From contig NW_024609958.1 of the NCBI RefSeq assembly GCF_016920785.2, forward strand, positions 186,001 through 250,000: a DNA stretch of 64,000 bases, written 5' to 3'. The position numbers and the translations under genes are program-made. The notes below the pieces were generated by a model. That model was not told where the DNA came from and did no database searches. It was given only the letters and a program-made list of their open reading frames with translations. Positions 43,560-54,501 of the stretch are shown here, one piece after another; positions within the stretch are counted from its first letter, which is position 1, and every line of letters begins with the position of its first letter. This DNA comes from Ixodes scapularis. Its lineage: Eukaryota; Arthropoda; Arachnida; Ixodida; Ixodidae.

Positions 43560-44490
43560 TTTGCTCTGCCCAGGAGTTCTGCGAAAAAAAAGGACTTCTT
43601 AGGACTTGCTCTGCGTGCTACAAACTTTAGCGTCTGAAACTGTCACACATGTAGAAGCGTGCCTGCTCTGGGGCGGATGCGAAAACGACAAAGATACAAA
43701 AGAACAAAAAAAAAAAAAAAAAAAAAACTCTTAAGGCCCGTCCACACTTTTGCGACCTCTTAAAACTGAGTTCCATGAAACCTCTTACAACGAGAGGACA
43801 CACTGGCGCCATGTATTGGGTAGCACTGTAAACTTGGCGGTTCGGCATATTTTCTATTTATCTCGCGCATTATCGTTTCTTTCTTCACTGGAAAAACTTT
43901 TGTCAACGTTATAAACGAGCCCTTCTTAGAGGTATTCCGCACATTTTACCTTGGAAATACCGCAAAACCTTCGCTCTTGTGAAATGCAGTTCCAGGGTCA
44001 ACGCACAGATTGCGCCAGCGTGCCAGTGTGTTCTCTCGTCGTAAGAAATTATAAGAGGTTCGTCTCGTCTCGTCTGGTCTCTCTCGGTCGTACTCGGTTG
44101 CAAGAGTGTGAACGTGCCATTAGACCGTCGAAGCACAGGTCAAAACTAAGACGATAAGCGCGTCAACCAAGAAACGCCTTATCACGCAGTCCAAAGAAAG
44201 GGGGAAAAGAAAACGTCAGGACGCCGGATATTTTGACGTCACCACGAGAGATAAGATATGCGTACCCTTGCGGTGGTGGCAAGGATGTGGGACAAAATTA
44301 TGACTTGTACGTCACTTCCGTCTCTAGGTGACTCAGCGCCGCACAAGGGGAGTGCCAACCCTTGGCAGGAGTCGTATTTTAAGTTGCAAAACATGGCACC
44401 ATGGGGCTCGCGACTGACACGTTCAGCCTATACTGCAAATCTAACAATCCACGGCTAGATGTATATGAAAACATGGTGCTTGGAATAAAA
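43560..44490 (+). repeat. Dispersed repeat X, copy 1
   Basis: AGGACTTCTTAGGACTTGCT through CAGCCTATACTGCAAATC and ACAATCCACGGCTAGA matches 46141-46680 in order. A Harbinger-type MITE is nested at 43734-44119. No shared coding frame. Confidence 0.85.
43734..44119. mobile_element. PIF/Harbinger-type MITE nested in repeat X
   Basis: Ends AGGCCCGTCCACACTTTTGC and, reversed, TGGCACGTTCACACTCTTGC are imperfect inverted repeats. TTA flanks both sides (43731-43733, 44120-44122), the 3-bp duplication typical of Harbinger. Repeat X copy 2 lacks the insert. The end near 53050-53100 (GGTTACAAGTGTGTGAACG) is a relative. Confidence 0.8.
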
Positions 44491-44804
44491 GTTCTGGCTC
44501 CGGAATCTTATCCCCGGGTGCCTATTTTTAAGGCACAGGCGATAGACCCCCTAGCAACCACGCTCACGCCGGATTGGCTGCTCGTAGAGATGGACGCAGC
44601 CACCGCCCCACATGCGCACGCGCTATTGCATGCGTCACAAGAAAAAAGAAAAAGATAGGGGGTCGCAAGTTCTCCCGGTTTGCTGGGACACTTTCGCAGT
44701 TCTTGCGATGCCAACTTGGATTTCGGATACGGACGGCGCGGGTATCATGTCTCGTTATTGACGTCCTTTGCCCCCCCCCCCCCCCCCCCGAAAAAAAAGA
44801 AAAG
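44491..44804. other. Spacer with poly-C run
   Basis: No gene is seen. A cytosine run of about 20 bases lies at 44770-44789, followed by an A-rich stretch leading into repeat Y copy 2. Confidence 0.55.
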
Positions 44805-46130
44805 AAAGAATAACTCCCTATGCTTACCGCAGCTGGTAACTTTCCAAGATCACTTGTCTGAGTTCAAGTGTATATGACCGTGCAACCGTACGGGAAGACA
44901 ACTTAAACAGTATAGAATCCTCATCTTAGTTCAAATAACTCTGACATCTAAGAGCGGGTGAAACCATAAAAAAACAAAAATATACATTTATCTTAAGCCG
45001 AATGTCGCAATGCTTGAGAAACATATCCTGGGAATCGCATTGTCAGCAACGCCAAACAACGCAATCAACGCCGTTTTGCACTTGCCAGACGCACTTCGCA
45101 GACGGCAAATGTTCATTTTCTTTGATTATGTGGTTCACCCCAAAGACGTGGCGCACCACCAAACCTTCTCTGCAAAACATCACCTATATCTCCATAAAGC
45201 AAGAACAAAAATGCACAGTGTTTGAACAGACATGGAAACAGAATAATATTTAGAATTACTGCTCACCATTGCAACGAAGCACGATGGGAAAACCGAACGG
45301 CGCATTAGGCGATTTGGAGCCATGGCGCGGCGCCACTAGTCTCGCTCCAGTGCGCCACCCGTCCTAGTCGAAAGGTTCTCTACTCCGGTTCTTGATACCA
45401 TTAATGCACTAAAGATTGAACGAATATTCGTTAACACTAATTGATTCAAGTTTTCACCCCTTGCACTCACTTTTACGAACTGGAAGTCTCTTACTGACGA
45501 AGTTGCTACCGAAGGTGATCCCCTTCTGTGTTTAGCGAGAAATGCTTAAATCTGTTTTTTTTTTTTTAATTCGCTTTGTTCTTTTATTTTCAATGAGTGA
45601 TTAAAATTTTAATGTCTAATTTTCTTTCCCCTGTTTAACATAGTTCGTATGTATACTTGTAAACATTGCTCCACATATTTAAAATGTCTTCAAAAAATCT
45701 GTATTTTACGCAAAATCCTTAACTCCACATTCTTGATTTACTTATATTGTCTTGCCTATGTCTAACTTTTTTCCGGTTGCCTAAAATTTGCCTATATATA
45801 TATATATATTTGTGAGCGTTCTCAATGAAGCGTGGACGCAATTGACTGAATTCATTTTCAACTTACCGCATAAATCGGTTTCTTTACCTATCGCGCTCGG
45901 ATTTACTAAACGGGTGCTCGAACCTGGAGCATTAATTAATTGAGAGTTTGAATACATAAAAATAACGTAGTTAAAAGAAAGAAAATTAAAACTGTTTTTG
46001 TCTTTGAAAACAATTTCGCGAATTCTTTTACATCACAATCATCAGAAAGTCGTTGAGGGCTATTCTGGAATTTATTATGATTAAACAAATGTGAAATGGA
46101 AAGAAAATAGAATTGCCATACCCATAGGCC
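44805..46130 (+). repeat. Dispersed repeat Y, copy 2
   Basis: This copy is uninterrupted at the position where copy 1 carries the solo LTR, so it serves as the empty-site reference. It is 1.33 kb, and a TATATATATATA tract lies near 45796. It is directly followed by repeat X copy 2. Confidence 0.85.
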
Positions 46131-46680
46131 TCCTGCTCTTCCTAGGAAGCACTGCAAAAAAAAAAAAGGACTTGTTAGGACTTGTTCTGCGTTGTACAAA
46201 CTTGAGCGTCTCAAGCTACCACACATGCAGAAAGGTGCCTGCTCTGGGCGGAACGAGATAACGAGGGAAATACAAAGAAACCAAAAACTTTCCAACGCCG
46301 TCGAAGCACTCTTCAAAGCTAAGACGATAAGAGTGTGAACCAAAAAACGCCTTGTCACGCGTTCCAAAGAAAAAGGAGGGAAAATACAACGTCGGTACGC
46401 CAGATGTTCTGACGTCACCACCCAGAGATAAGGGAGGCGTACTCTAGCGGTGGTGGCAAGGATGTGGGACCAAATTATGACTTGTTGTACGTCACATCCG
46501 TCTGGAGGGGACTCAGCGCCGCACAAGGGCAGTGCCAACCCTTGGCAGGAGCCGTATTTTAGGTTGCGAAACACGGCACCAGGGGGCTCACGGCTGACAC
46601 GTTCAGCCTATACTGGAAATCTAACAATCCACGGCTAGAGTAGTATATGAAAACGTCTGGTGCTTGGAAGAAAAGTTCTG
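46131..46680 (+). repeat. Dispersed repeat X, copy 2
   Basis: This copy lacks the Harbinger-type MITE of copy 1. With copy 1 it brackets repeat Y copy 2 in the order X-Y-X, all in the same orientation, so X and Y may be parts of one larger repeat in tandem. Confidence 0.85.
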
Positions 46681-46935
46681 GCAGCCAATCTTTTCAGGTT
46701 CCATTCCCTTTATGCAAAGATTTCCTGAACTCAAAAGATGGTGGGCTGCTGTAGGACGATCGCTCCGGTTTAACCACTTTGCTTTCTAACCATACTGAGT
46801 GAGCATTTGTACGGTGTTTCATAAAATCACACTAAAATATTCTTCTAAAAGGAACGTATCCAATCGTACCGACAATACATATAATATATAATTAAAAATG
46901 TTCAAGAAATACACTTTGAGTTAATTTAAAACAAA

Positions 46936-47003
<68 letters not shown>

Positions 47004-47035
47004 TGTATACATATATATATACATATATATAGATG
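46936..47035. repeat. Compound (CT)n(AT)n microsatellite
   Basis: About 17 CT units pass directly into AT repeats with interspersed ATACAT. Confidence 0.95.
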
Positions 47036-49206
47036 TGCATTATTAATATAGCTTGTTTTATTTGCTTCAAACAGACTATAAAATCAGAATTATTCGCCCG
47101 CGCGCATCCTACTTTTATTTAAAAACAGGAAATAAGATGTCATACGCTTTCAACCTTTGGAAGCCAGGAGATAAGATGATATTAGGTGCTTGGACGACAC
47201 GCAAATCCTACCAAGCGAAAAGGATTGAGAAAGGAACTCCGCAATTAACTCGAGTCCGTTCCTTATCCAACTGTAACAAGGTATTTGAACACCGTACTGA
47301 CTTTCTGGACACAAGGTCTGGTGGAAGTGGGCTGAAGATGGCGCTGATGATCGACCAGAGGCCGGTGTTGCATCGTGCAAGCACTCCATTTCTTTAATAA
47401 AAGATCAGGTTGCATAGCAATATGTTATAGGCGTCATTTACTTTGGAGAAATCAGCCTGGCAAACCCACACGCTGACAAACTTAAAACAAGCACAAAAGG
47501 CTAGCTATGTCGAGCCTTTTTCGGGATAATCAGAATGCACCCGAATACGAAAGTACTAAATTAAGTGGTCGCTAAACAAATCTATGATAGAACGAAGTCA
47601 ACTGCTCTGCTCATTAAAATATGGGGTGCTATAATTAAGCTTCTTGCTCTAAGTATTGCGCACCGGAAGCGAACTATAAAGTGAGTGTCCTAAGCGTGAT
47701 TTTTGTAAGGTAATTCATCGTAATCTCCTCAAGTTGGTTCATTTTATCAATGAATGCTGGAAATAAAGGTGGCATTAACATCTTTGCGGTATTGATGGGG
47801 CACATGTTCTGCGTGTTTTGAAGAATCTGGAGGCAGGGGTAGGCATTCAATGCGTTGTCGGTAGCTGTAAACTTTTTGTTGCTGAGAATAAATCGTACGA
47901 AGTGGTTTTGGAAATCTTTTATATGGAACTTCTAAGAATAACTGACGGGGATTCCTCTAATATCATGGTATCAGTTTGTCCACGAAAGCACCTTTGATAT
48001 ATCACTGGAGCAGCTTTTAGCTATCCTTACCGGGTTACAAAAGCATCAAGGGCACGTGCAGTGTTAAACGATAATCCGCTGCAGGTTACAGATTACTTGT
48101 AATTCATTGTTTTTTTAAAGTAATTTTACAATTGCCTCATTACATTTTCGCAACAGCAGTTTATACACTAATTTAATAACAAACATTCTATAATTTACTT
48201 TTAAGTTTCCTCGTTACTTTCATCAAAATATAAACCAACTACGGCAGTTAATTCTATATCTCCAGTTGATAGACCGTGCACATTTAACGCTAACTGGAGC
48301 ATGCAATAGAAATGTGACCTGATGCAAAGTAGCACACCTTTTTGTGTTTTTGTTTTTAGCCATGAGTTTAATTTCAGTGGTATATTTTGTTTAAATCAGG
48401 CGAAACCACGAGTGAATCATCAGGAGATCACATAGTCGTAATCGATTGCATGTGCCAGTAGATTTCAAATTAAAATCGCTTTAATAGTCCATTGGCATGG
48501 GTTGTGCACTCTGTGGGACTGCACGGGATTTAGCATGCGCACGAAGAGCCAAAGTTACAAAATTACATATGCTGTTCATGCTTCTCGAAGCTCTGCAAAT
48601 TTAGAGAAACTATAGGGGGCTTTGGTCATAAGGTATGTAACGTAATTTTTGTCATGCATCATATAAAATCAGTAACCAAAATTTGTAAAACCTCGCACTT
48701 CATTTGGTTTTCGCTTGAAAGTTTTTTTCTTTTTTTGGTACTTTGCGACAGAACACGGCGCAGTTTAGGAAATGACATGGGCACGAGCTTATATCTGTCG
48801 AAAAATGTCTAAGGTGTACGAGGAAGTAGTGCGCGCAACGAAAGCTGCTCCCAAACCTGCGCTGTCGCGTTCATGCAACGTCCGATGCTGCAAGCTTCGC
48901 CCTCTGCGCGAGCTCTCTGCCTTCGACGGCATTTCGGAGTCTCGTTAGTACGCAGCCAAAGCACGACGGAAGGCAGCGGGCCAGAACAAGATGAGCATCG
49001 ACCGCAATTTTACCCTAGCTGCTACAGACAGATGGGATAAGCTCTAGAATATGAGACAGTAGAATATTCTTTATGCTGAAGCGTGCTGGTAACGTTGGAG
49101 ACATAAAAAAACATCATAAAGGGGATGTGGAGGAGTAGCACCACCGAACTAAATAACTGAAATTTTATGATAAACATTTTGAATTAACCCCCCAATTATC
49201 GCGAAG
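47036..49206. other. No recognisable gene; one GTAAT-type tract
   Basis: A 114-codon frame at 47053-47397 has no motif; AATAAA follows it. GGTTACAGATTACTTGTAATT at 48085 starts a degenerate ATTAC/GTAAT tract to about 48230, like hAT terminal arrays. The rest is unassigned. Confidence 0.45.
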
Positions 49207-49233
49207 ATATATATACATATATATATATATATA

Positions 49234-49468
49234 CAGGGTGTTTTTTTTATTCTTACACATTTGTTTAAAAAAAAGACCTGAAAGTTACACTAATGCGGTT
49301 TGTGCAGGTGGGTTATACGGACAGGCGGACATTATGTGGGTGGCTAATCTTTGCGATAAGTCGGCTAATTAATTAAAATTCGTTAATTATATATTAACCC
49401 ACCTGCTCAAACCGCATTAGTGTAGCTTTCACGGTTTTATTTTAAACAAATGTGTAAAAATAAAAAAC

Positions 49469-49473
<5 letters not shown>
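49234..49473. mobile_element. Tc1/mariner-type palindromic MITE in an (AT)n tract
   Basis: CAGGGTGTTTTTTTTATTCT at the left is mirrored by AATAAAAAACACCCT at the right, and the arms include ACACTAATGCGGTTTGTGCA against TGCTCAAACCGCATTAGTGT. It lies between TA dinucleotides. The 240-bp unit has no coding sequence. Confidence 0.88.

Positions 49474-49513
<40 letters not shown>
49474..49513. repeat. (TA)n microsatellite
   Basis: About 19 TA units directly follow the MITE. A shorter TA tract at 49207-49233 precedes it, so the MITE inserted in a TA array. Confidence 0.95.
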
Positions 49514-49517
<4 letters not shown>

Positions 49518-49974
49518 GTGGGTATATTGAAGTCCTTTCGTGATGGAGAGGTTCTAAAATATAAAATATAATTGCGCCTACAGAACCATGAAACAAATAT
49601 TGGCGCGAGCAAACGTATTTGGAATTACAGCAACTGTGTTCACAATGATCATTCTGAGGTCATATAAGAATATAAAGGGAGGCGACAGTATTGACGAGAA
49701 TGTAAGTCGATGGGTGATCACTTGTGTTAGTCATAACAGTATGAGTGAGTGCATTATTGCATTATTTACAATGCAGTCATTTTGACGGTAGCGGATGTGT
49801 GCAACAATGTGAGTAGTAAAAGATTCAGATTTTGCTATCTGACCCGTTCAAAATACGTGGAAACAGACAAGCAGTGGTCGTGTTAACGCCCCGCGTCGGT
49901 TTTCGAACGGCTTTGCTAACTCCTGCGGTCTGGCTGCACATGCCTCGTCTTTCAAAATATTCGCACCAATCGAA
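49514..49974. other. No recognisable gene
   Basis: Only short frames without motifs (for example 49588-49785). Confidence 0.5.
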
Positions 49975-50145
49975 GAAAAACGAATAAGGCTTACAGCAGC
50001 CGGTAACTTTCAATGACCTTTTGCCTGAGTTCAAGTGTATCTGACTGCGCAACTGTACGGGAAAAGAAAATTTAAACGATATAGAATCCTCATCAATATC
50101 CAAATAAGTCTAACTTCAAAGAGCGAGCGAAACCATAAAGTAAAA

Positions 50146-50535
50146 AAGTGACCGCATCTCCACGTGGTGAATGATGTTGACTGGGGCGAAGGTCTGGTGG
50201 TGCTGATGATACTGATTTTGTTCATAGGTAGTGCTGATGGTGCTGATTTTTTTTTTTATTGCTCATAGGTAGTGCTGAGTTCCGGGCAGCGTTTCGACAA
50301 CATCCCCAGCTCTTGAGTTACTACCACATCTCAGAGCCCCCTACTCGTCCCGCAGTCGTGGCCGACTGGTTAAGGCGATGGACTAAAAGTCCATTGGGAT
50401 CTCCCCGCACGGGCTCGAATCCAGGCGACTGCGCAAACATTTTTTTTTTTTAAGAAGACAGATTGGACGGAAATCGATGTGAGCACGGACGTCGGACCGA
50501 CAAGGTTAGACCCTAAGGAGCTTCGCCCCTAAAAA
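50146..50535 (+). mobile_element. SINE-like repeat containing a tRNA-Ser-derived segment
   Basis: Comparison with repeat Y copy 1 defines the insert. It has a leading part with TAGTGCTGATGGTGCTGATT units, a tRNA-like segment, a run of T, and a tail ending AAGGAGCTTCGCCCCTAAAAA. An A-rich duplication (AAAAA) flanks it. The tRNA promoter is internal to the element and not at its 5' end, which is unusual for a SINE. A decayed tRNA gene carried in a larger repeat is the alternative. Confidence 0.65.
50352..50433 (+). tRNA. tRNA-Ser-like pseudogene
   Basis: Acceptor arms GCAGTCG and CGACTGC pair perfectly. The D arm is GCC...GGC, the anticodon stem ATGGA/TCCAT, and a long variable arm (TGGGATCTCCCC) marks a type II tRNA such as Ser. 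The A box TGGCCGACTGG is good; the B box GGCTCGAATCC has one change. The anticodon loop CTAAAAG would give AAA, not a Ser anticodon, and the T stem has two mismatches. A T run follows at 50441, as for a Pol III terminator. It is probably non-functional. Confidence 0.7.
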
Positions 50536-51110
50536 TATGCATTTCCCTTGACTTGAATGTCGCAAGGCTTGAGAAACATATGCTGGGGATCGCATCGTCA
50601 GCAACGCCAACAATTCAATCAACGCAGTTTTACACTTGCGAGGCGTACTTCGCAGAATGCAAATATTAATTTCCCTTGGTTATAATATCCACTCCAGACA
50701 GAAAGCACACAACCAAACTTCATTTAAAAAAAAAAAACGCCTATCCTTTATAAAAAATTAAAAAAAAAAAACACGGTTTTTGAACAGACAGAAAAACGAA
50801 ATAATGTCCCGAATCCCTGCTTGCCCTTGCAATGAAGCTCAACAGGAAAAGCGAACTTCGCTTTTGGCAATTTGGAACCACGGCCCGGCGTCAAAAGTCT
50901 GGCTCCAGCGCGCCCCCTGGCCCAAAGGAACGGCTCTATAGCCCGTTTCTCAATACCTTCAATAAACTAAAGATTGAACCAGTATTTTGTCGCACTAATA
51001 AATTCACGTTATTACCTCTTGCACTCTATTTTACTAACTGAAATTATCTTACTGACGATGTTGCTACCGAATGTGATCCCTCTGTATTGGGAAATGAAAA
51101 TAAGGCTTAT

Positions 51111-51430
51111 TATTATCTAGTTGAAGAAATGACATTTTTCCGGGCAGTTTTTAGTTTTAGCTTCTTTCATGTCAAATATTAAAATTTTTTTCTGAGGATC
51201 CAAATTTCTTTTTTTTTTTTAGTTTACATATGTGCATAATACATAGCGTAATTTTCTGGCGAGTTAGAGTTAGGAGGTTGTCATATTTGCTTACTGTGAC
51301 TTGTTCCTCAAAGCCTTTAATACTGAAAGGAAATGACAAACTGCCGAAGGCGTTGTGGGCGCACCTTCACGACTACCTATTCGAGCCGCCTGGTCAATAA
51401 ATCTGAGAACACCTTAAAACAACCAAGTGA
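51111..51430. other. No recognisable gene
   Basis: AT-rich with no assignable motif. Confidence 0.5.
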
Positions 51431-51715
51431 CCAGGTTCACGAAACGATCTTACGTTAGAGAGCTGCGTACGACAAAACGTATGAACAAATTCGTATTCTC
51501 AAAACAAAAATTATCGTAACTTTTGCGCAAGTTACGATGGAGACCTACGACAGCCCCGGAGTTGTCTTACGCGCTTTCTATGATCAAATCAACATGGCCG
51601 ACAGCGGCGCACAGTTACTTGGTCGCGACTACCAGCGGACATTTATTTTTCTACGTGCTCTTCTCGCGCGTCCTGACTTCAAGCAGCAAAAAAAAAGAAG
51701 TTCGTGAAACCGGCC
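51431..51715. mobile_element. Possible MITE with GGTTTCACGAA-type ends
   Basis: The left edge CAGGTTCACGAAAC and right edge GTTCGTGAAACCGGCC are imperfect inverted repeats. A hairpin ATCGTAACTTTTGCGCAAGTTACGAT lies inside at 51514-51539, written here in two halves: ATCGTAACTT and AAGTTACGAT. A T-to-A rich relative with TTCGTGAA ends lies at about 52845-52942. The target duplication is unclear. Confidence 0.4.
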
Positions 51716-52984
51716 ACTAAAAACATGAATGCTGGATCCGCAAACGCCCGAGGAAAACTACAACGGCAACTATCCTACCGACCAAGCGAGCTAGGCAGAA
51801 TATATAGGCCTAGCAGGCACTCCGACCCGTTCCGGCGCAGCGTTGCTCCGACGGTCCTTGGCCAAGACCGTCCGCCCACGACCGACTAGTTTGCTATGAA
51901 ATATGCCCGCGCGACCCCTGTGGACTCTTCTCGTACTAATAGTTTGTTCGTTGACCTCAATTTTAGATTAAGAACTCAATCTCTTCCCCTTGCCATCTCC
52001 TTTTGTTTTCTGAGGCAGCGGTGACGAACGCTGTCGTCGAAAAGGGACTCTAATCGATTCTATATCCTTGTTTTGTGTTATATAGACCTCAAATAAACGC
52101 CGTATAGATTACCTACGCAACACGGTATGTACACTCTGTTATTAGTATTCTATTTTAATTCTAACATGACCGCACGTCACTGTGGATCTATAACAGTTCG
52201 TGGGAGCTACGCGATGCCGGTCCAATCTTTGTCGAGTGTCACGTAAGTATCGAGTTGCAATCGTAAAAGATCGGTCCTGAAGCGCTTACCAATTCGCGGT
52301 CCAACAGCGCGAATACAGCACTTCGATCAAACGCGCGCGTCCGCTCCGAGTGTGAGCAGGTATTTACGTGGCTCTTGCTGACACTCTTGTTGTTCAAACG
52401 TATCTTTTTTAACGTCGGATCGCTCCTGCATCTTTGAGGCCGCGAAAAACGCCGCGGCAATTTGTTTCCATCTACGTCGCTTTGCAAACGACTGACACGG
52501 GCCGTCCTTTACCAACGATGTAAGTTGTGTTGACTTCGTAGCGATCAAGTACGTAGCAGTCAAAGGAGGCTGTTACGCATCTCGGCCTCGGCATTCGGGC
52601 GCGTTTAATTCGTGTTAGCGTCGACATATCACTGCACGGACACGAACGCCAGACAAGCGGTGGAGGAAAGGCCGCCTGTGTTTTTTATTAAAAATTCACG
52701 TGCTCCGAACTGCTCCGAGCCATAGCGAGCTCTCCGATTGGTTGTTCGTGCTGCCGAAGACGCCGTCGCCATTACAATAGCACCGGTAAGCTCTAGTTTG
52801 TCAGTACGAAAACGTCGCTTTCCTCCTCTCACTTAAGAACGCGTTCGTGAATACCGATTTCTCCTCTTCTTACGATGTTCTTAACTTACGAACTTCTTAG
52901 CTAAGTTGTCGTAAACTAAGCCGCTCTTCGTGAAGCTCTTCGCGGACCTGAGGCTATACACAAGAGGCGTATGGCCTCAAGTCA
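51716..52984. other. Unassigned; possible old LTR at about 51740-52195
   Basis: CAAATAAACGCC at 52090 and a CTATAACA boundary at about 52195, followed by GTTCGTGGGAGCTACG, resemble an LTR end plus primer site, but no second LTR or pol is present. The rest has no recognised gene. Confidence 0.3.
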
Positions 52985-53017
52985 CCGTCACAAGAGGCGT
53001 ATAGCCTCTTGTGACGG
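52985..53017. repeat. Perfect short hairpin
   Basis: CCGTCACAAGAGGC pairs with GCCTCTTGTGACGG around GTATA. Partial repeats of the same words flank it, so it lies in a small palindrome cluster within a Harbinger-type MITE end. Confidence 0.8.
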
Positions 53018-53654
53018 CTATGCGCCGTCACAAAAGGCTTAGAAACCGTTCTTGTCTCCCTCGGTCTTAATCGGTTACAAGTGTGTGAACGAGGCGTAAC
53101 AATCCTGACGTTAAAAATAGTGTAGAACCAAGATTGGGAAAAAAAGAAAAAAAGGTATTGGACGGTCACTATTAATGAGGGGATTTATAGAAGGACATGA
53201 ATCTGCCAAGAACATTTGCTTGGTTAGCACTATACAAAGGTGGGGGTAACGGAAATACAGCTAGTAATTTTGTTACTTATAGAAATAATTTTTAATATAA
53301 TGAACTACCCTTAGGTGTAGGTAAATCGACAATGTAACGAATTACCTAATGCCAGCAATGGTAGTGAAAGTGGTGAAATACTGTTTCGGTTTCAAGTGTA
53401 TTTTCCTGAAAATAAAAACACCACCAACAAATTGCCTGCTCAAAAAAAAGAAGAAAAAAACAGTTTGAACGTTATTATAGAAAAGTAAATATTAAGAACT
53501 AAAAACGGTATGTGCAACTCATGGAGACGTCTTGAAGAGTTCAAATACCTGTAGCTCGTTGGAAGCCTGCGAGAGTTATGCGCGAGTGTTAAGAAATACA
53601 AAGCTATTTGTAAAAAAAATTAAAATGGATAGGAGGAATTTAAAAGGCTTCGGT
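53018..53654. other. No recognisable gene
   Basis: It includes a Harbinger-like end at 53060-53100 and AT-rich sequence. A 73-codon frame at 53532 has no motif. Confidence 0.45.
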
Positions 53655-54222
53655 TCTCAATATTTATTTATTTATTTATTTATATTACCCCTAAAGGCCC
53701 TCGTGAGAGGGTATTACATAGGGGGGTACATAAATCGTTCCAATAGGAACTAGTGCACAGTGAACAACATAGGAGAATACTAGAAAACAATCAATACACT
53801 TAATAATAAAAAGAAAATAAAGGATACACTCAAAAACGAATAAAAAACATACACTCACTCATCACACCGCAATAAAGCTGAGTCAAGGTACAAACAAAAT
53901 GGTACACATTTGCTCTGCACGTTCCGGAAAAGAGGAAACAACAATGTAAAACAGCAAAAGTTAGATGGCATCAGTATTTTGAATTTGTTCTTGAAACTTC
54001 GTGGTGTCTTTTTCTGAGGTAATGTGCGATGGTAGATTATTCCAATCGATTGTGGTACGTGGAATGAATGACCGGGAAAAGGCAGATGACTTACAGGTTA
54101 TGCGTTTAACTTTGTAGGGGTGATCGCGGCGTGGAAAAATAACGGCAGGTGGCTCGAGGAAATCACCGTGAAGTGACGCGTGGTGGTAAAGTTTATGGAA
54201 AAGACTTTACCACCACGCGTCA
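53655..54222 (-). mobile_element. LINE 3' remnant (CR1/RTE-like), 5' end at a hairpin
   Basis: On the minus strand a continuous frame reads FLEPPAVIFPRRDHPYKVKR, then SSAFSRSFIPRTTIDWNNLP, then a short tail ending QNTDAI and a stop. IPRT(I)xWNxLP is the typical LINE polyprotein terminus. A T-rich 3' UTR follows, ending GGGCCTTTAGGGGTAATATAA and an (AAAT)n tail at 53660-53683. The preserved 5' edge coincides with an 18-bp inverted repeat (54174-54191 with 54205-54222), which suggests an inversion at integration. Confidence 0.75.
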
Positions 54223-54447
54223 ATGACGCACCTTTCATGATAATGTGCTTAGGCAACCGTATCTATTCAACCTAAAACAATAGGCACAGTGAAGATATGA
54301 ATCGTCCAGATTCGTTGAGTTAACCGAATATGGACTGCCCCCCAGACATCTCGTGTCTCTAAAACTCGCGTCTACATCGTCACAACAATCTTCGCCTTGC
54401 TTCGAGTGTGGAAGACTGCAAACAACGGAGTATGCAAATTAAGTTTT

Positions 54448-54451
<4 letters not shown>
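54223..54451. other. No recognisable gene
   Basis: A short stretch before the AT microsatellite with nothing assignable. Confidence 0.5.

Positions 54452-54500
<49 letters not shown>
54452..54500. repeat. (AT)n microsatellite
   Basis: About 24 uninterrupted AT/TA units. Confidence 0.95.

Positions 54501-54501
<1 letters not shown>

Larger units (their letters stand above)
49975..51110 (+). repeat. Dispersed repeat Y, copy 3 (with nested tRNA-derived repeat)
   Basis: It matches copies 1 and 2 up to the CTTACTGACGATGTTGCTACC block, then diverges, so it is 3' truncated. A 390-bp insert at 50146-50535 interrupts it. The joined flanks GTAAAAA and TATGCATTT correspond to the continuous sequence of copy 1. 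Confidence 0.82.

Noticed and set aside
46936..47035. Regulatory GAGA-type element in the CT repeat
   Set aside because: It is a plain compound microsatellite with no promoter or gene nearby.
50352..50433. Active tRNA-Ser gene
   Set aside because: The anticodon loop gives AAA, the T stem is mismatched and the B box is altered; the sequence lies in an inserted repeat.
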